Shown here piece after piece: positions 35,724-45,298 of a DNA stretch of 64,000 bases (its first letter is position 1; every line of letters starts with the position of its first letter). Below the pieces are notes generated by a model, which had not been told where the DNA came from, searched no databases, and saw nothing but the letters and a program-made list of their open reading frames with translations. The translations under genes were made by a program, and so were the position numbers. Origin of the DNA: Massilia sp. Mn16-1_5 (GTDB lineage: Bacteria; Pseudomonadota; Gammaproteobacteria; Burkholderiales; Burkholderiaceae_D); assembly GCF_004798585.1 (NCBI RefSeq), contig NZ_PPXQ01000015.1, forward strand, positions 100,806 through 164,805, read 5' to 3'.

Positions 35724-36686
35724 TCAGCGCTTCTGGAAATCGATGATGCGCTGGTCGACGATGTTGCCGTTGCGGATGCAGATGGCGGGACGCAGCACCG
35801 GATCGTCCTCGGTACGGCCCTCGATGATGATGTCGAGGTACTTCACCATCTCTTCGCCCAGGCAATCGGTCACCGAATAGCCGATCAGGGCCGGCGTATG
35901 GTCCACCGCATAGTGCAGCACGCCGTCCACCATGTACACCGGATCTTCGATCGTGGTCGGGCGGCTGGTCTCGATGGCGCCAGCGCGGTCGCAGCTGATG
36001 TCGACGATCATGGCCGGATTCTTGAGCTTCGGCAGGTCCTCGCGGTAGATGATGTGGTCCTTGCGGTAGACGTCCCACAGCAGGCCGTTGACGATCACGT
36101 CGTATTGGCCGAGCTCCTGGCGCAGCAGCAGTTCGGTCTTGCGCTCGTAGACGTTGATGTGCGCGCCCATGCACGAGAGCACCCGGTGCGCGCCGCGGGC
36201 AACGTTGCCGCGGCCGATCAGGGCCACCTTGCATTCGTAGACCAGCTTGCCGTACAGGGTGAAGGCGTGCATGATCGCCGCTTCGCCGGCCAGCTCGTTG
36301 CTGCGCCAGAATACGTGACGGCCGCCCTCGAACATGTCTTCCCAGGCGATCGCCGTGATTCCCTTCTCGACGATCTTGTCGGTGATCGAACGGTTCTGCA
36401 CCGCGTGCACCCAGCCGAACACGGTCTGGCCGTTCTGGAGCTCGGACAGGTAAGTGGCGTCGCCGATCTTCGGATCGACGATCACGTCCTGTGCCAGCGC
36501 TTCCTCGCGCGAGACGACCTTGGCGCCGGCGGCGATGTATTCCTCGTCCTGGTGGCCGAAGGCGGCGCCGTAGCCGGTCTCGAAGTACAACTGGCCGCGA
36601 TTGCGGATGCGGGCGATGTGCTTGGGCAGCATCGCGCGGCGCTTTTCGTTTTCCTTGGTACTGATCATCAGTCCAACAGTTTTCAT
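35724..36686 (-). CDS. N5-(carboxyethyl)ornithine-synthase-like dehydrogenase
   Basis: A 320-aa member of the alanine dehydrogenase/transhydrogenase family. The start MKTVGLMISTKENEKRRAMLP closely follows N5-(carboxyethyl)ornithine synthase, which reductively condenses pyruvate with the side-chain amine of ornithine (or lysine) using NADPH. The nucleotide-binding loop is ALIGRGNVARGA (GxGxxxxG) near residues 165-180; ETSRPTTIEDPVYMVDGVLHYAVDH follows the family. It is coupled by ATGA overlap to the asparagine-synthase homologue upstream. It could make an N-carboxyalkyl amino acid for glycan decoration or a small molecule (inference). Lysine-pathway saccharopine-type activity is the alternative. 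Confidence 0.8.
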   Translation of the reverse strand: MKTVGLMISTKENEKRRAMLPKHIARIRNRGQLYFETGYGAAFGHQDEEYIAAGAKVVSREEALAQDVIVDPKIGDATYLSELQNGQTVFGWVHAVQNRSITDKIVEKGITAIAWEDMFEGGRHVFWRSNELAGEAAIMHAFTLYGKLVYECKVALIGRGNVARGAHRVLSCMGAHINVYERKTELLLRQELGQYDVIVNGLLWDVYRKDHIIYREDLPKLKNPAMIVDISCDRAGAIETSRPTTIEDPVYMVDGVLHYAVDHTPALIGYSVTDCLGEEMVKYLDIIIEGRTEDDPVLRPAICIRNGNIVDQRIIDFQKR

Positions 36687-38467
36687 GCCGTCACCCTCTT
36701 TTCGGTTTCCAGTTTGGTCAAGTCGGTCTTGCCGGAGTCTTGCGCATACTGTTCGCGCGGTCCGGCATCGATGAATACGGGCGCCTCGCGCAGCGTGCGC
36801 ACCAGCAGCAGCAAGGGCCGGAACAGCCAGTCGCGGCGTCGGCGCAGGTTCGGCATCAGGCGCGAACCGAGCAGCAGCAGCCGGTTCGGCAGGCTCAGGT
36901 ACTTGAGCGCGGCGCGCACTCCGCCTGCATCGCCATAGGCATAGCGCTCCTCGGCGCGGTCGTTCGCCAGGCTGACGTCGGCGTCGAGTGGCGGGTGGTC
37001 GGGCGGCAGGTTGCGCGAGCCCTTGAAATCGTAGAACTCCGGATAGAAGCGGCGCAGGCATTCCTTCTGAAAGAAATACTTGTACTTCTCGGCCGGATGG
37101 TATTGCAGGGTGGCCAGGGCAAACTCGAGGTCGCAATACGGGAACACGACGACGTGGCCCGGCGGATGCATCATCGTGATCCACGGACTGATGCAGCGCC
37201 GCGTACGCGCCTGCAGGAAGGCCATTTCGGCCAGGTTCATGGTCGGTGCGAACTGGTCGAGGAAGCCGCGGTAGCGCGCGCGCAGCGTGTCCACGGTCGG
37301 GAACAGCGAGGACAGCTGATCCAGTGCGAAGGGACGCGTGGTGCGTTTCAGCACCAGCTCGTAGTCCTTTTCCGGTGTCTCGTGCAGGCCGTCGATCTCG
37401 TAACCCGAGTTGCCGAAGGTATCGCCGGCCAGGCCGTCGAAGATGAGCGAAGGCGGCCGCCTGGCCAGCCAGCGCATGAAGGGCATGGCCCAGCCGTGCA
37501 TGAAGGTTTCGGTGCCGATCAGTGCCTGGCGTCGCGCCGCATCCGCTTCCAGTTCGGCTGGCGGCACCGCGCGCACCAATTCGCACTCGACACCGAAGGC
37601 GGCTGCGATCTTCGGCGCGAAAAAGGAGTCGATGTCGTAGTCGCGCCCCTTCTTGCGGTGGAAGGTCTGGCAGGTGACGGCCTTGAACGGGATCTTCTTT
37701 CGGAAGAAGGTGCCGAAGAAGCGGCGCGAATCGAAGCCGCTCGAGAACGGCAGCGTCACTTCGCCCACGTCCAGGCGCAGGCAGCGGTCCATGGCCGCCA
37801 GGTAGGCGTCTTCGACATGCTGGAAGGCCGCGTCGTCGATCTTGTCCTCGCCCGGCGGCAGCTTGGCGAAGTCGAACCAGCGCTCCGTGTCGGCGTGGCC
37901 GCCGCGCCGGATCGTCATCTGGGTACCGGACGGGAAGCGTCCGATGTCGCGGAAGAAGCTGCGGTCGGCCATCGGGTAGCCGCTTTGCATCATACTGATC
38001 CAGGACAGCAGGTCCGGCTGGTCGCCCGCGCAATGGAGCAGCACCGGATGCGAGGCGAACAGCCAGGCGCCGCCTTGCTGGCGGTAATACAAGGGGCCGA
38101 AACCGAAGGCGTCGCTTTTCACGACGGCCTGGCCCAGCTGCGCATCGAAGCGCACATAGCTGAACGCGCCGTTGTTCAGCGCCTGCGGCGCCGCGATGCG
38201 CGCCAGGGCGGCATCGTTCGAATACGAGTGCACGCCGAGTTCAGCCTCGTAGCCGCGAAACACCAGCTGGGCGCCGCCGATCTCGTGCACCAGGGCGCGG
38301 CCGCTGGCCGGCGCGCGCGAACTGACGGCCCAGAATTCGGGGGCGCTGGAGACGGCCAGGCTGGCCGGCTGGCCCTTGAATTCGGGTGCGCTGTCCGGAA
38401 ACACGCAGGCCAGGAAAAACTCCACATCGGCGAACTGGCGCGCCATCAGGTCCAGATCGATCTTCAT
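36683..38467 (-). CDS. Asparagine-synthase homologue lacking the glutaminase nucleophile
   Basis: A 594-aa protein with the two-domain asparagine synthetase layout but no N-terminal Cys (MKIDLDLMARQF). Glutamine hydrolysis is therefore not expected. The N-terminal half keeps the Ntn-like fold (GFGPLYYRQQGGAWLFASHP). The synthase half has a diverged PP-loop SSGFDSRRF near residues 245-253 and LAGDTFGNSG. Such Cys-less enzymes (beta-lactam synthetase, lasso cyclase) form amides from an amine other than ammonia via an acyl-adenylate. It is the middle gene of a coupled trio: flippase, this enzyme, carboxyethyl-ornithine-synthase-like enzyme. The substrate is unknown. Confidence 0.8.
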   Translation of the reverse strand: MKIDLDLMARQFADVEFFLACVFPDSAPEFKGQPASLAVSSAPEFWAVSSRAPASGRALVHEIGGAQLVFRGYEAELGVHSYSNDAALARIAAPQALNNGAFSYVRFDAQLGQAVVKSDAFGFGPLYYRQQGGAWLFASHPVLLHCAGDQPDLLSWISMMQSGYPMADRSFFRDIGRFPSGTQMTIRRGGHADTERWFDFAKLPPGEDKIDDAAFQHVEDAYLAAMDRCLRLDVGEVTLPFSSGFDSRRFFGTFFRKKIPFKAVTCQTFHRKKGRDYDIDSFFAPKIAAAFGVECELVRAVPPAELEADAARRQALIGTETFMHGWAMPFMRWLARRPPSLIFDGLAGDTFGNSGYEIDGLHETPEKDYELVLKRTTRPFALDQLSSLFPTVDTLRARYRGFLDQFAPTMNLAEMAFLQARTRRCISPWITMMHPPGHVVVFPYCDLEFALATLQYHPAEKYKYFFQKECLRRFYPEFYDFKGSRNLPPDHPPLDADVSLANDRAEERYAYGDAGGVRAALKYLSLPNRLLLLGSRLMPNLRRRRDWLFRPLLLLVRTLREAPVFIDAGPREQYAQDSGKTDLTKLETEKRVTA

Positions 38468-39954
38468 TTGATCTCGCTAGGTGCGCCAACGAGCGGTGGC
38501 GTCTTCCGTTTGATTTTGTTGAGGAAAAAGGTTTCGGCCCCTTCCGGGCGGCCAGCCAGGCGCCACAGCCCAAGCACGACGGCGCAGTACACGAGCGCGC
38601 CGGTGGCGACTTTCAAGGTCAGCATCAGCCAGTTCGGCGCCGTCACCTCGGCTTCGAGCAGCAGCAGCGCCACCACCATCGCCAGGCAACCGAGCACGGG
38701 ACGCCCGGTGCCGCGCGCCAGCATGCGCACCGACAGGCCAGGGATATTGCGCATCAGTAGCGTGTATGAAATCCCGAAGGTCGCGACGATCGTCGCCATG
38801 CGCAGCTGGGCGACCCGTTCCGGATTCAGGTGCGCGCCCAGCATCAGGATGCCCAGGCTGAACAGGCCGATCTGGATCCAGCTGGTCAGGGCCAGCAGGC
38901 GGATCTTGCCGATCACGGTCAGCACGTAATTTGCGCTGCTGTTGACCGACTGGATAATGTTCGACAGGGCCAGCACCTGGATGAAGGGCACGATGAAGGC
39001 CCACTTGGCGCCAAGCGCCACCGGTACGAACTCGTGCGCCGTGAGCACGAAACCGACGCAGGCCGGGAACGTCACCATCACCTGCACGGCCTGCGCCCTC
39101 AGCAGGAGGCGGGTCAGTTCGTGCAGGTCGTCCTTGACGCGGGCAAACGCGGGAAACAGCACACGGTTGATCGGCGCCAGCAAGTCGGTGCCGGGCACGT
39201 CCGAGATTTCGCTGGCCAGCGTATAGCCGCCGGTAACGTGGGTCACGCCCATGCCGCCGACCAGGAAGATATGCAGCTTGCGGTCGAGGAAGGAGCTGAT
39301 GTTCTTGACCATCACCCATTGCGAGATCGCGAAGATCTCGCGGATGTCGGTCAAGGCAAAACGGGGGCGCATCGGATGCACCATGTAGCTGCGGATCGTG
39401 GCGGCCAGGCGCCCGCAGAGCGCGCCCAGGATCATGCCCCAATAGCTCTGCAGCGCCAGGGTCAGACCGATCGTGATGAAGAAACCGACCAGGCGCTTGA
39501 ACAGCACGTATTTGGCGTCGTCGACGAAGCGCAACTCCTTCTGGAAGTTGACGATGCCGACGTTCTCGAACGAGGAGATCACCAGCGACAGCGCCATCAG
39601 CCGCACCACCGGAGCGACGCGCGCATCCTTGTAGTAGTCGGCTGCGAAGGGCGCCAGGATCATCAACACGCTCGCCACGCAGGCGACCTGCAGGATACGC
39701 ATCGTCCAGGCCGTGTTGTAATACGACTGGGTGGGATTTTTTCGCTGGATCAGGGCGATATTAACGCCCAGGTCGAAGATGATGTCTGCAAAAGCGACGA
39801 TGATCGAGGACATGGCAACAATGCCGAAATCGTCCGGGACCAGGATGCGGGCAAGGATGAACGTACTGGTAATGCCGATGAAGCGATCGATCCAGCGCAT
39901 CGCGATCATGATGACGGCGCCGCTGGCAATGCTGTGAGTCTTCTTGTGGAACAT
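38464..39954 (-). CDS. Polysaccharide flippase (Wzx/lipopolysaccharide exporter family)
   Basis: A 496-aa MATE/Wzx-like flippase with ~12-14 membrane helices. It begins MFHKKTHSIASGAVIMIAMRWIDRFIG and continues with LARILVPDDFGIVAMSSIIVAF, the standard motif of this exporter group. It moves undecaprenyl-linked repeats across the inner membrane. The ATG at 39954 was preferred to an upstream ATG (40050) because the extra 32 residues are Arg/His-rich with no counterpart in the family. Its stop overlaps the next gene start by 4 bp. Confidence 0.9.
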   Translation of the reverse strand: MFHKKTHSIASGAVIMIAMRWIDRFIGITSTFILARILVPDDFGIVAMSSIIVAFADIIFDLGVNIALIQRKNPTQSYYNTAWTMRILQVACVASVLMILAPFAADYYKDARVAPVVRLMALSLVISSFENVGIVNFQKELRFVDDAKYVLFKRLVGFFITIGLTLALQSYWGMILGALCGRLAATIRSYMVHPMRPRFALTDIREIFAISQWVMVKNISSFLDRKLHIFLVGGMGVTHVTGGYTLASEISDVPGTDLLAPINRVLFPAFARVKDDLHELTRLLLRAQAVQVMVTFPACVGFVLTAHEFVPVALGAKWAFIVPFIQVLALSNIIQSVNSSANYVLTVIGKIRLLALTSWIQIGLFSLGILMLGAHLNPERVAQLRMATIVATFGISYTLLMRNIPGLSVRMLARGTGRPVLGCLAMVVALLLLEAEVTAPNWLMLTLKVATGALVYCAVVLGLWRLAGRPEGAETFFLNKIKRKTPPLVGAPSEIK

Positions 39955-40166
39955 GTTTAAAACGACCTTATGTGCGACGGGACCTCGCGGGGAGCGCCGG
40001 GCCGGGCATGCATGTCGTGCATGAGCCGCAACGCCACATTGTCCCAACACATTGCGCTTTGACTATGGGAAATGTATCCAAAGCAGAGTAGAGGAAGTGG
40101 TCAAGTGTGTCAATGATTGCAACAATCGTGCGCACCCCCTGAGCCTGCGCTTGTTGCTACCGCGGG

Positions 40167-41231
40167 TCATCCGCGCGCCGGATGCAGCGCGTGGGCTTCG
40201 TAGCCCGGACGCCGGGTCAGCGCGCGCAGCAGTTGCAGCACGCCGCTCATCTCGGCTTCGAACTCGATCATCGATACGTCGCCACCGTCGAGGAAGCGCG
40301 GCAGGAAGTAGCGGGTGTCGGCATCCTTCAGCTTGACCAGTCCGGGTACGCAGGTGGTGGCGGTGGCGACGCCGGCGGCGCGCATCACGGCCGCCGCGCC
40401 TGCGTCGAAGGCCCCGCTCGGATAGCAGTAATGCGTCGGGTGCGGCAAGCCGGCAGCCTCGATCACGGCGCGGCACTGTTCGATATTGGCACGGTTGCGC
40501 ACGGCCTGGCCCGGCACGTATTCGTGCAGGTGGCCATGCAGCTCGATGCTGCATCCGGCAGCGGAGGCCGCGCGCAGTTCGTCGGCCGTCATGTAGCTGA
40601 AGCGGCGCGAGGCTAGGTCGAGCTGCGCGGGCGCGACCCCGAGCGCGCTGCCCAGCCGTTCGAGGCAGGACGCCAGCTCGGCGCGCGGCTGGCGCGCCAG
40701 CCAGGCCTCGGCAAGACCGCACAGGCGCCGGCGCTCGGCTGCGTCGCCCAAGTCGCAGGGACCGTCGACGGTCGGATCGATGTTGCGCACCACGACCTGG
40801 CCGCTGCCGGCCTTCCACAGCAGGTAGCGCAGGCTGACGGCGCTGATCGGCGCGCCGGCCAGGTAGGCTTCGGTATGCAGGTAGAGGGCCGGACGGTAGC
40901 CGTACTCGGCCAGCAGCGGCAGAAGGTCGTGCCAGGATGAATACCAGCCGTCGTCGAGCGTCACCGCGACCGGGATCCCGCCCGCGGGGGTGGCATCAGG
41001 GTCGACCACCTGGTCGAGCGTGGCCGGCACGAAGCCCTTGGCCTGCAGCCAGTCGAGGCGCTGGCGCAATTGCGCCGGAGTGCAGAACAGCTTCGGGTTG
41101 TACAGGCGCTCGTCGCCCAGGTTGCCCCCGTGGTAACACAGGATCCGCGGATGCTTGCGCGTCACGACCCGCATCAGCGCAAACACACCCACCGACCTGG
41201 CTGCGCGCAGGACCATCTGTTTGATGCTCAT
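40167..41231 (-). CDS. Polysaccharide deacetylase (NodB fold)
   Basis: A 354-aa carbohydrate esterase. Motif 1 is VTLDDGWYSSW; the metal His segment is IELHGHLHEYVPG; the C-terminal part has HYCYPSGAFDAGAAAVM. The order of these parts is that of NodB-fold deacetylases with a long helical insert (~120-215). The third deacetylase of the locus, 1 bp from the upstream unknown gene, so probably co-transcribed with it. Confidence 0.86.
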   Translation of the reverse strand: MSIKQMVLRAARSVGVFALMRVVTRKHPRILCYHGGNLGDERLYNPKLFCTPAQLRQRLDWLQAKGFVPATLDQVVDPDATPAGGIPVAVTLDDGWYSSWHDLLPLLAEYGYRPALYLHTEAYLAGAPISAVSLRYLLWKAGSGQVVVRNIDPTVDGPCDLGDAAERRRLCGLAEAWLARQPRAELASCLERLGSALGVAPAQLDLASRRFSYMTADELRAASAAGCSIELHGHLHEYVPGQAVRNRANIEQCRAVIEAAGLPHPTHYCYPSGAFDAGAAAVMRAAGVATATTCVPGLVKLKDADTRYFLPRFLDGGDVSMIEFEAEMSGVLQLLRALTRRPGYEAHALHPARG

Positions 41232-41232
41232 T

Positions 41233-42168
41233 TCATTTCCTATTTTGTACGTCGGACCGGCGCGACCAGGCCAGCTGGTCGCGCTTGGCCCACACCAGGG
41301 TCCAGGACGCGGGTTGGTACTGGCCGGCCGCGTGCAGCGCGCGCCGCTTTTCCGAGGTCGCCGTGGCGTTCTTGACCGCCTGCTCGTCGTGCGACACGAA
41401 CAGCGCGCGCGCGCCGCCCGCTTCGGGCACCTTGCGCAAGTAGCCCAGGTGCGGACTAATGAACTCGACGGCGGGATCGTAGAACCAGCTGCCGGCGATC
41501 ATGCCCAGCACTTCCGGATGCAGCGCGTATAGATCGGCGCAACAGCGGTAGCACTCGTTGCGGCCTTCCTCATTGAATTCGTCCTGGTACAACTTGTGGA
41601 CGTGAATCTCGAAATAGGGCTTGAAGCCGCCGGCGCGCGCGATCAGCCAGGCACGTCTCGGCAGCTCCGACGCGCCGCCCTTGAACAGCAGCGAGCGCCC
41701 GATTCCGGAACGCGGATCGATCACGCTCGAGGCTCCCGCATACAGCCGCAGTGTTGCCAGGCCGAATTCCTTCAGGAACACGTCGCCGTCGAGGAGGCAA
41801 TACGGCAGGAAGCCTTCGCCATGTTCGGCGATACGGGCGAACTGGCGCAACTGGTGAGCACGCACCCGCGCCGGCAGGCGCGCCAGCAGCGGCGCCTCGA
41901 GCGCATCGCGCACGGCGCTCAGCAGGCAGGCCAGCAGGAAGGCCGCTGCGCCGTCCTGGCCGCACTGCGCCAGCACGTCCGCGTAGAGCGCGCGCGCCGG
42001 CTGCGGAACAGCCTTGAAACCCCCATACGGCGGCGGATCGCTCCACTGCGCCAGAAAAGCGCGCACCCGCGCCGGCGCGTCGGGCAGGTAGCGTCCGCAC
42101 AGCGCAAGCGCGTGCCCAAGCTGGTCTGACAAACGGAAATCGAAACTGGATGTGTGTTGCGCTAGCAT
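41233..42168 (-). CDS. Unknown protein of the exosortase locus
   Basis: About 311 aa (MLAQHTSSFDFRLSD...). AGGA lies 9 bp before this ATG, which was chosen over one 24 bp further out. It is soluble, with no signal or membrane span. Features are an Ala/Leu/Arg-rich helical middle, a cysteine cluster NECYRCC near residues 215-225, and GMIAGSWFYDPAVEFISPHLGYLRKVPE. I do not recognise a family. Being 1 bp from a deacetylase gene and between EPS genes suggests a glycan-modifying or regulatory role, without direct evidence. Confidence 0.7.
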   Translation of the reverse strand: MLAQHTSSFDFRLSDQLGHALALCGRYLPDAPARVRAFLAQWSDPPPYGGFKAVPQPARALYADVLAQCGQDGAAAFLLACLLSAVRDALEAPLLARLPARVRAHQLRQFARIAEHGEGFLPYCLLDGDVFLKEFGLATLRLYAGASSVIDPRSGIGRSLLFKGGASELPRRAWLIARAGGFKPYFEIHVHKLYQDEFNEEGRNECYRCCADLYALHPEVLGMIAGSWFYDPAVEFISPHLGYLRKVPEAGGARALFVSHDEQAVKNATATSEKRRALHAAGQYQPASWTLVWAKRDQLAWSRRSDVQNRK

Positions 42169-42364
42169 GGTCGTCAATCCTGGGGGCCGCATCCGCTCCG
42201 TTCCGCGAGGCGCGCCGCACGACGTGTGAAACGCCTGGATACGCCTGGAAGCCGCCGCAGGTCGAGCATGGTACTTCGTTTATTTTCGTGCAACAATTAA
42301 TTTAACGCAAATTAAAGAAATTTATCGCACGATTGAACATGCCCTGGCCTACCAGCGTCCCGGC

Positions 42365-43600
42365 TCAGACCAGCACTTCCGGCACTTCCGGATGGCTGAG
42401 AAAACCTTGCGGGCTGGCCGAGCGGCCATAGGCGCCCGACTGGAACACCACCACCAGATCGCCGACCTGCGCTTGCGGCAGCTCCATGCGCTCGGCCAGC
42501 AGGTCGAGCGGCGTGCACAGCGGGCCGACGACGGAGGCCGTTTCGCGCTCGAGAGAGGCGCTCATCCGGTTGCCGATTGCGACTGGATAGTTCTTGCGGA
42601 TCACCTGGCCGAAATTGCCGGAAGCGGCCAGGTGGTGGTGCAGGCCGCCGTCGGTGACAAGAAAGACCTGGCCGCGCGAAACCTTGCGGTCGATCACGCG
42701 CGCCACGTAGACCCCGGCCTCGCCCACCAGGTAGCGCCCCAGTTCGATCGACACCTGGGCGACCGGTAGATCTGCCTGCACGCCCGGCAGCGCGGCGGCC
42801 AGCGCTTCCCCGATCGGCGCCAGGTCGAGCGCGGCCTCGCCCGGGAAATACGGGATGCCGAAGCCGCCGCCGATGTTCAGGATGCGCACCGGGTCGCGCG
42901 TCTGCCCGGCCAATTCACGGGCCAAGGTAAAAGTCTGGGCCTGGGCCTCGACGATCGCCTCGGCCTTTAAACTTTGCGAACCGCTGAAGATGTGAAAGCC
43001 GAGCACGGTGAGGCCGAGCTGCGCGCACAGGCCGAGCAGGCGCGGCGCGTCTTCGGCGTCGATGCCGAACTGCTTGGCGCCGCCGCCCATGCGCATGCCC
43101 GAGCCTTTCAGTTCATAGTCCGGATTGATGCGCAGGACCAGCAGGGGTTTGACACCGAGCTGCTCGCCGATGCGGGCCAGCAGGCGCAGCTCGCGTTCGG
43201 ATTCGGCGTGGACGACGGCACCGGCCGCCACCGCGCGGGTCAGCTCGGCCTCGGATTTACCGGGACCGGCAAAGCTGATGCGGCTTGGGGCCATCCCGGT
43301 ATCGAGCGCCACCTTCAGCTCGCCGCCGGAAGCGACATCGATGCCGTCGACCAGCCCCGCCATGTGTTGCACCAGGGCCGGCATCGGGTTCGCCTTCATC
43401 GAAAAATGCAGTTCGACCGCTGGCGGCAGGTGCGCGCGCACGTGCGCGACGCGCTCGCTCAGCAGGCGCCGGTCGTAGGCATAGAAGGGCGTGCTGCCGA
43501 CGCGCTGCGCCAGGCGCGTGAGCGGGATGCCGCCCACCAGCAGGCAGTCGTCCTCGACCGGGAACAGGGTCTGGGCGGCGTGGACCGGTTTTGCATTCAT
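42365..43600 (-). CDS. PLP-dependent decarboxylase, exosortase A system-associated
   Basis: A 411-aa fold-III PLP enzyme of the diaminopimelate/ornithine decarboxylase family. The Schiff-base lysine is Lys69 in HFSMKANP. Further motifs are GIDVASGGEL, a GGGFGIPY phosphate-binding loop, and PLCTPLDLLAER with the partner-subunit cysteine. The exosortase-linked branch acts beside an acyl-CoA ligase and an ACP, so it probably supplies an amine or amino acid for acylation rather than lysine. The start overlaps the ligase stop (ATGA). Confidence 0.88.
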   Translation of the reverse strand: MNAKPVHAAQTLFPVEDDCLLVGGIPLTRLAQRVGSTPFYAYDRRLLSERVAHVRAHLPPAVELHFSMKANPMPALVQHMAGLVDGIDVASGGELKVALDTGMAPSRISFAGPGKSEAELTRAVAAGAVVHAESERELRLLARIGEQLGVKPLLVLRINPDYELKGSGMRMGGGAKQFGIDAEDAPRLLGLCAQLGLTVLGFHIFSGSQSLKAEAIVEAQAQTFTLARELAGQTRDPVRILNIGGGFGIPYFPGEAALDLAPIGEALAAALPGVQADLPVAQVSIELGRYLVGEAGVYVARVIDRKVSRGQVFLVTDGGLHHHLAASGNFGQVIRKNYPVAIGNRMSASLERETASVVGPLCTPLDLLAERMELPQAQVGDLVVVFQSGAYGRSASPQGFLSHPEVPEVLV

Positions 43601-45174
43601 ACGGCGCTCTCAAACAGGGTGATAAACGATTGCTGCAGCAGCTTGCGGTCGATCTTGCCGTTCGGGTTGCGCGGGAAGGCTTCATGGCGCAGGGCGATGT
43701 GGCCCGGCACCATCCAGGCCGGCAGGTGGCGCTGGCAGTGCTTGAGCAGGGCTCCCGTAGCGAGATCCTCCTCTTTCGGCAGCGCCAGCAGCACGATCGC
43801 CTGGCCCAGCTGCGGATGCGGCACGCCGAAGGCGACCGCCTCCGTTACCATCCCGCTGGCGTACACGACTTCCTCGACTTCCAGCGGGCTGACGCGGTAG
43901 CCGGAGACCTTGATCATGTCGTCGTTGCGGCCGATGAAGTACAAGTAGCCTTCTTCGTCCATGCGCACCGTGTCGCCCGACCAGACAGCCATCTCGACCA
44001 GCGGCAGCGCCGGATCCTGGCCCGGCGCCGGCTTGAAGCGCTCGGCGGTCTTGATCGGATCGTTCCAGTAACCGAGCGCGACGAGCGCGCCGCGGTGCAC
44101 GAGTTCTCCCGGTTCGTTGGGCGCGCAGGGCGTGCCGTCGGGACGCACGACCAGCACCTGCGCGTTCGGGATCGCGCGGCCCATCGACTCCGGCCGGCGA
44201 TCGAGTTCGCTCGGGGGCAGATAGGTCGAGCGGAACGCCTCGGTCAGGCCGTACATCAGGAACAGCTCGGCGTGCGGAAGCGCCGCGCGCAGGCTGGCCA
44301 CCGTCGCCGTGGGCAGCGCGCCGCCGGAATTGGTGAGATAGCGCAGCGAGCAATCGGCCGGCCAGGCCAGCTGCGCCAATTGAAACCACAGCGGCGGCAC
44401 CGCGGCCAGGCCGGTGATGCGTTCTTCCACCACGGCTTTCAGGATGTCTTTCGCGAACAGGTGGTTGATCAGGACCGCCGTCGCGCCTTTTAAAAATGCG
44501 CAGGTCAGCTGGCTCAGGCCGTAGTCGAAACTGAGCGGCAGCACGGATAAAATGCGGTCCTGCGGCGTGATGGCCAGATAGCTGCTGACGCTGTGGGCGC
44601 CGGCCACCATGTTCCGGTGCGAGAGCACCACGCCTTTCGGCTTGCCGGTGCTGCCCGAGGTGTACAGGATCGCGGCCATGTCGGCATCGATCGGGCGGCG
44701 CGCGGCCAGCACGCCTGCCGCAGGCGCCACTTGCGCCTCGGCCCAGGCGCGCACCTCCAGCCCGTCGGCGGGCTGCGCGGCGCCGGTGACGAACACCGTG
44801 CGCAGGTCCGGGCAGCCGGCCAGCACCTCGCGCAGCTGCAGCAGCCGTTCGGGCGAGGTGACCAGTATCCGCACGTTGCAGTCGGCCAGGATGTGCGCCA
44901 CCTGTTCCGGTTTCAGTTGCGGATTGACCGGCACGAACACGGCGCCGGCCAGCGCCGCGCCGAACATCGCGGCCACGTTCTCCATTCTCTTTTCCAGGAA
45001 CACGGCGACCCGTTCGCGCGGGTTGGCGCCGGCGCCGATCAGCGCGCCGGCCGCGCTTTCGACGGCCGCGGCCAGGGCTGCGTAGTCGAGGCGCACGGCG
45101 CCATATACCAGCGCCTCCGCCTGCGGACTGCGGCGCGCGGAAGCGAAAAGGAAATCGTGGATCAGCTCAGTCAT
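43597..45174 (-). CDS. Acyl-CoA ligase (AMP-forming), exosortase A system-associated
   Basis: A 525-aa adenylate-forming enzyme. The P-loop-like motif is ILYTSGSTGKPKG (169-181), the A5 region is MYGLTEAF, and the A7/A8 hinge is YFIGRNDDMIKVSGYRVS. The C-terminal catalytic lysine lies in NPNGKIDRK. It activates a carboxylic acid for transfer to CoA or to the ACP encoded at 47.6 kb. It leads the minus-strand pair with the decarboxylase, divergent from the aminotransferase operon (160-bp gap). Confidence 0.9.
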   Translation of the reverse strand: MTELIHDFLFASARRSPQAEALVYGAVRLDYAALAAAVESAAGALIGAGANPRERVAVFLEKRMENVAAMFGAALAGAVFVPVNPQLKPEQVAHILADCNVRILVTSPERLLQLREVLAGCPDLRTVFVTGAAQPADGLEVRAWAEAQVAPAAGVLAARRPIDADMAAILYTSGSTGKPKGVVLSHRNMVAGAHSVSSYLAITPQDRILSVLPLSFDYGLSQLTCAFLKGATAVLINHLFAKDILKAVVEERITGLAAVPPLWFQLAQLAWPADCSLRYLTNSGGALPTATVASLRAALPHAELFLMYGLTEAFRSTYLPPSELDRRPESMGRAIPNAQVLVVRPDGTPCAPNEPGELVHRGALVALGYWNDPIKTAERFKPAPGQDPALPLVEMAVWSGDTVRMDEEGYLYFIGRNDDMIKVSGYRVSPLEVEEVVYASGMVTEAVAFGVPHPQLGQAIVLLALPKEEDLATGALLKHCQRHLPAWMVPGHIALRHEAFPRNPNGKIDRKLLQQSFITLFESAV

Positions 45175-45298
45175 GGTCGGAGTCGCTACGGGATCGATGC
45201 AGGAGCGCGGCCTGGCCGCACAGCCCGCAATCTTAACAGCTTGGCGCCGCTTTGCCCTGCCGATTCGGCGCGCTTGCGCGGCAATGAGGGATGTCTCG

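Noticed and set aside
36683..38467. Asparagine-synthase homologue as the lasso cyclase for the PqqD/kinase operon
   Set aside because: It lies 22 kb away, no transglutaminase-like leader protease or lasso precursor is present, and it is coupled to a flippase and a dehydrogenase instead.
36740..38929. 729-aa plus-strand frame opposite the asparagine-synthase homologue
   Set aside because: Antisense of a gene with recognisable synthase motifs and coupled neighbours.
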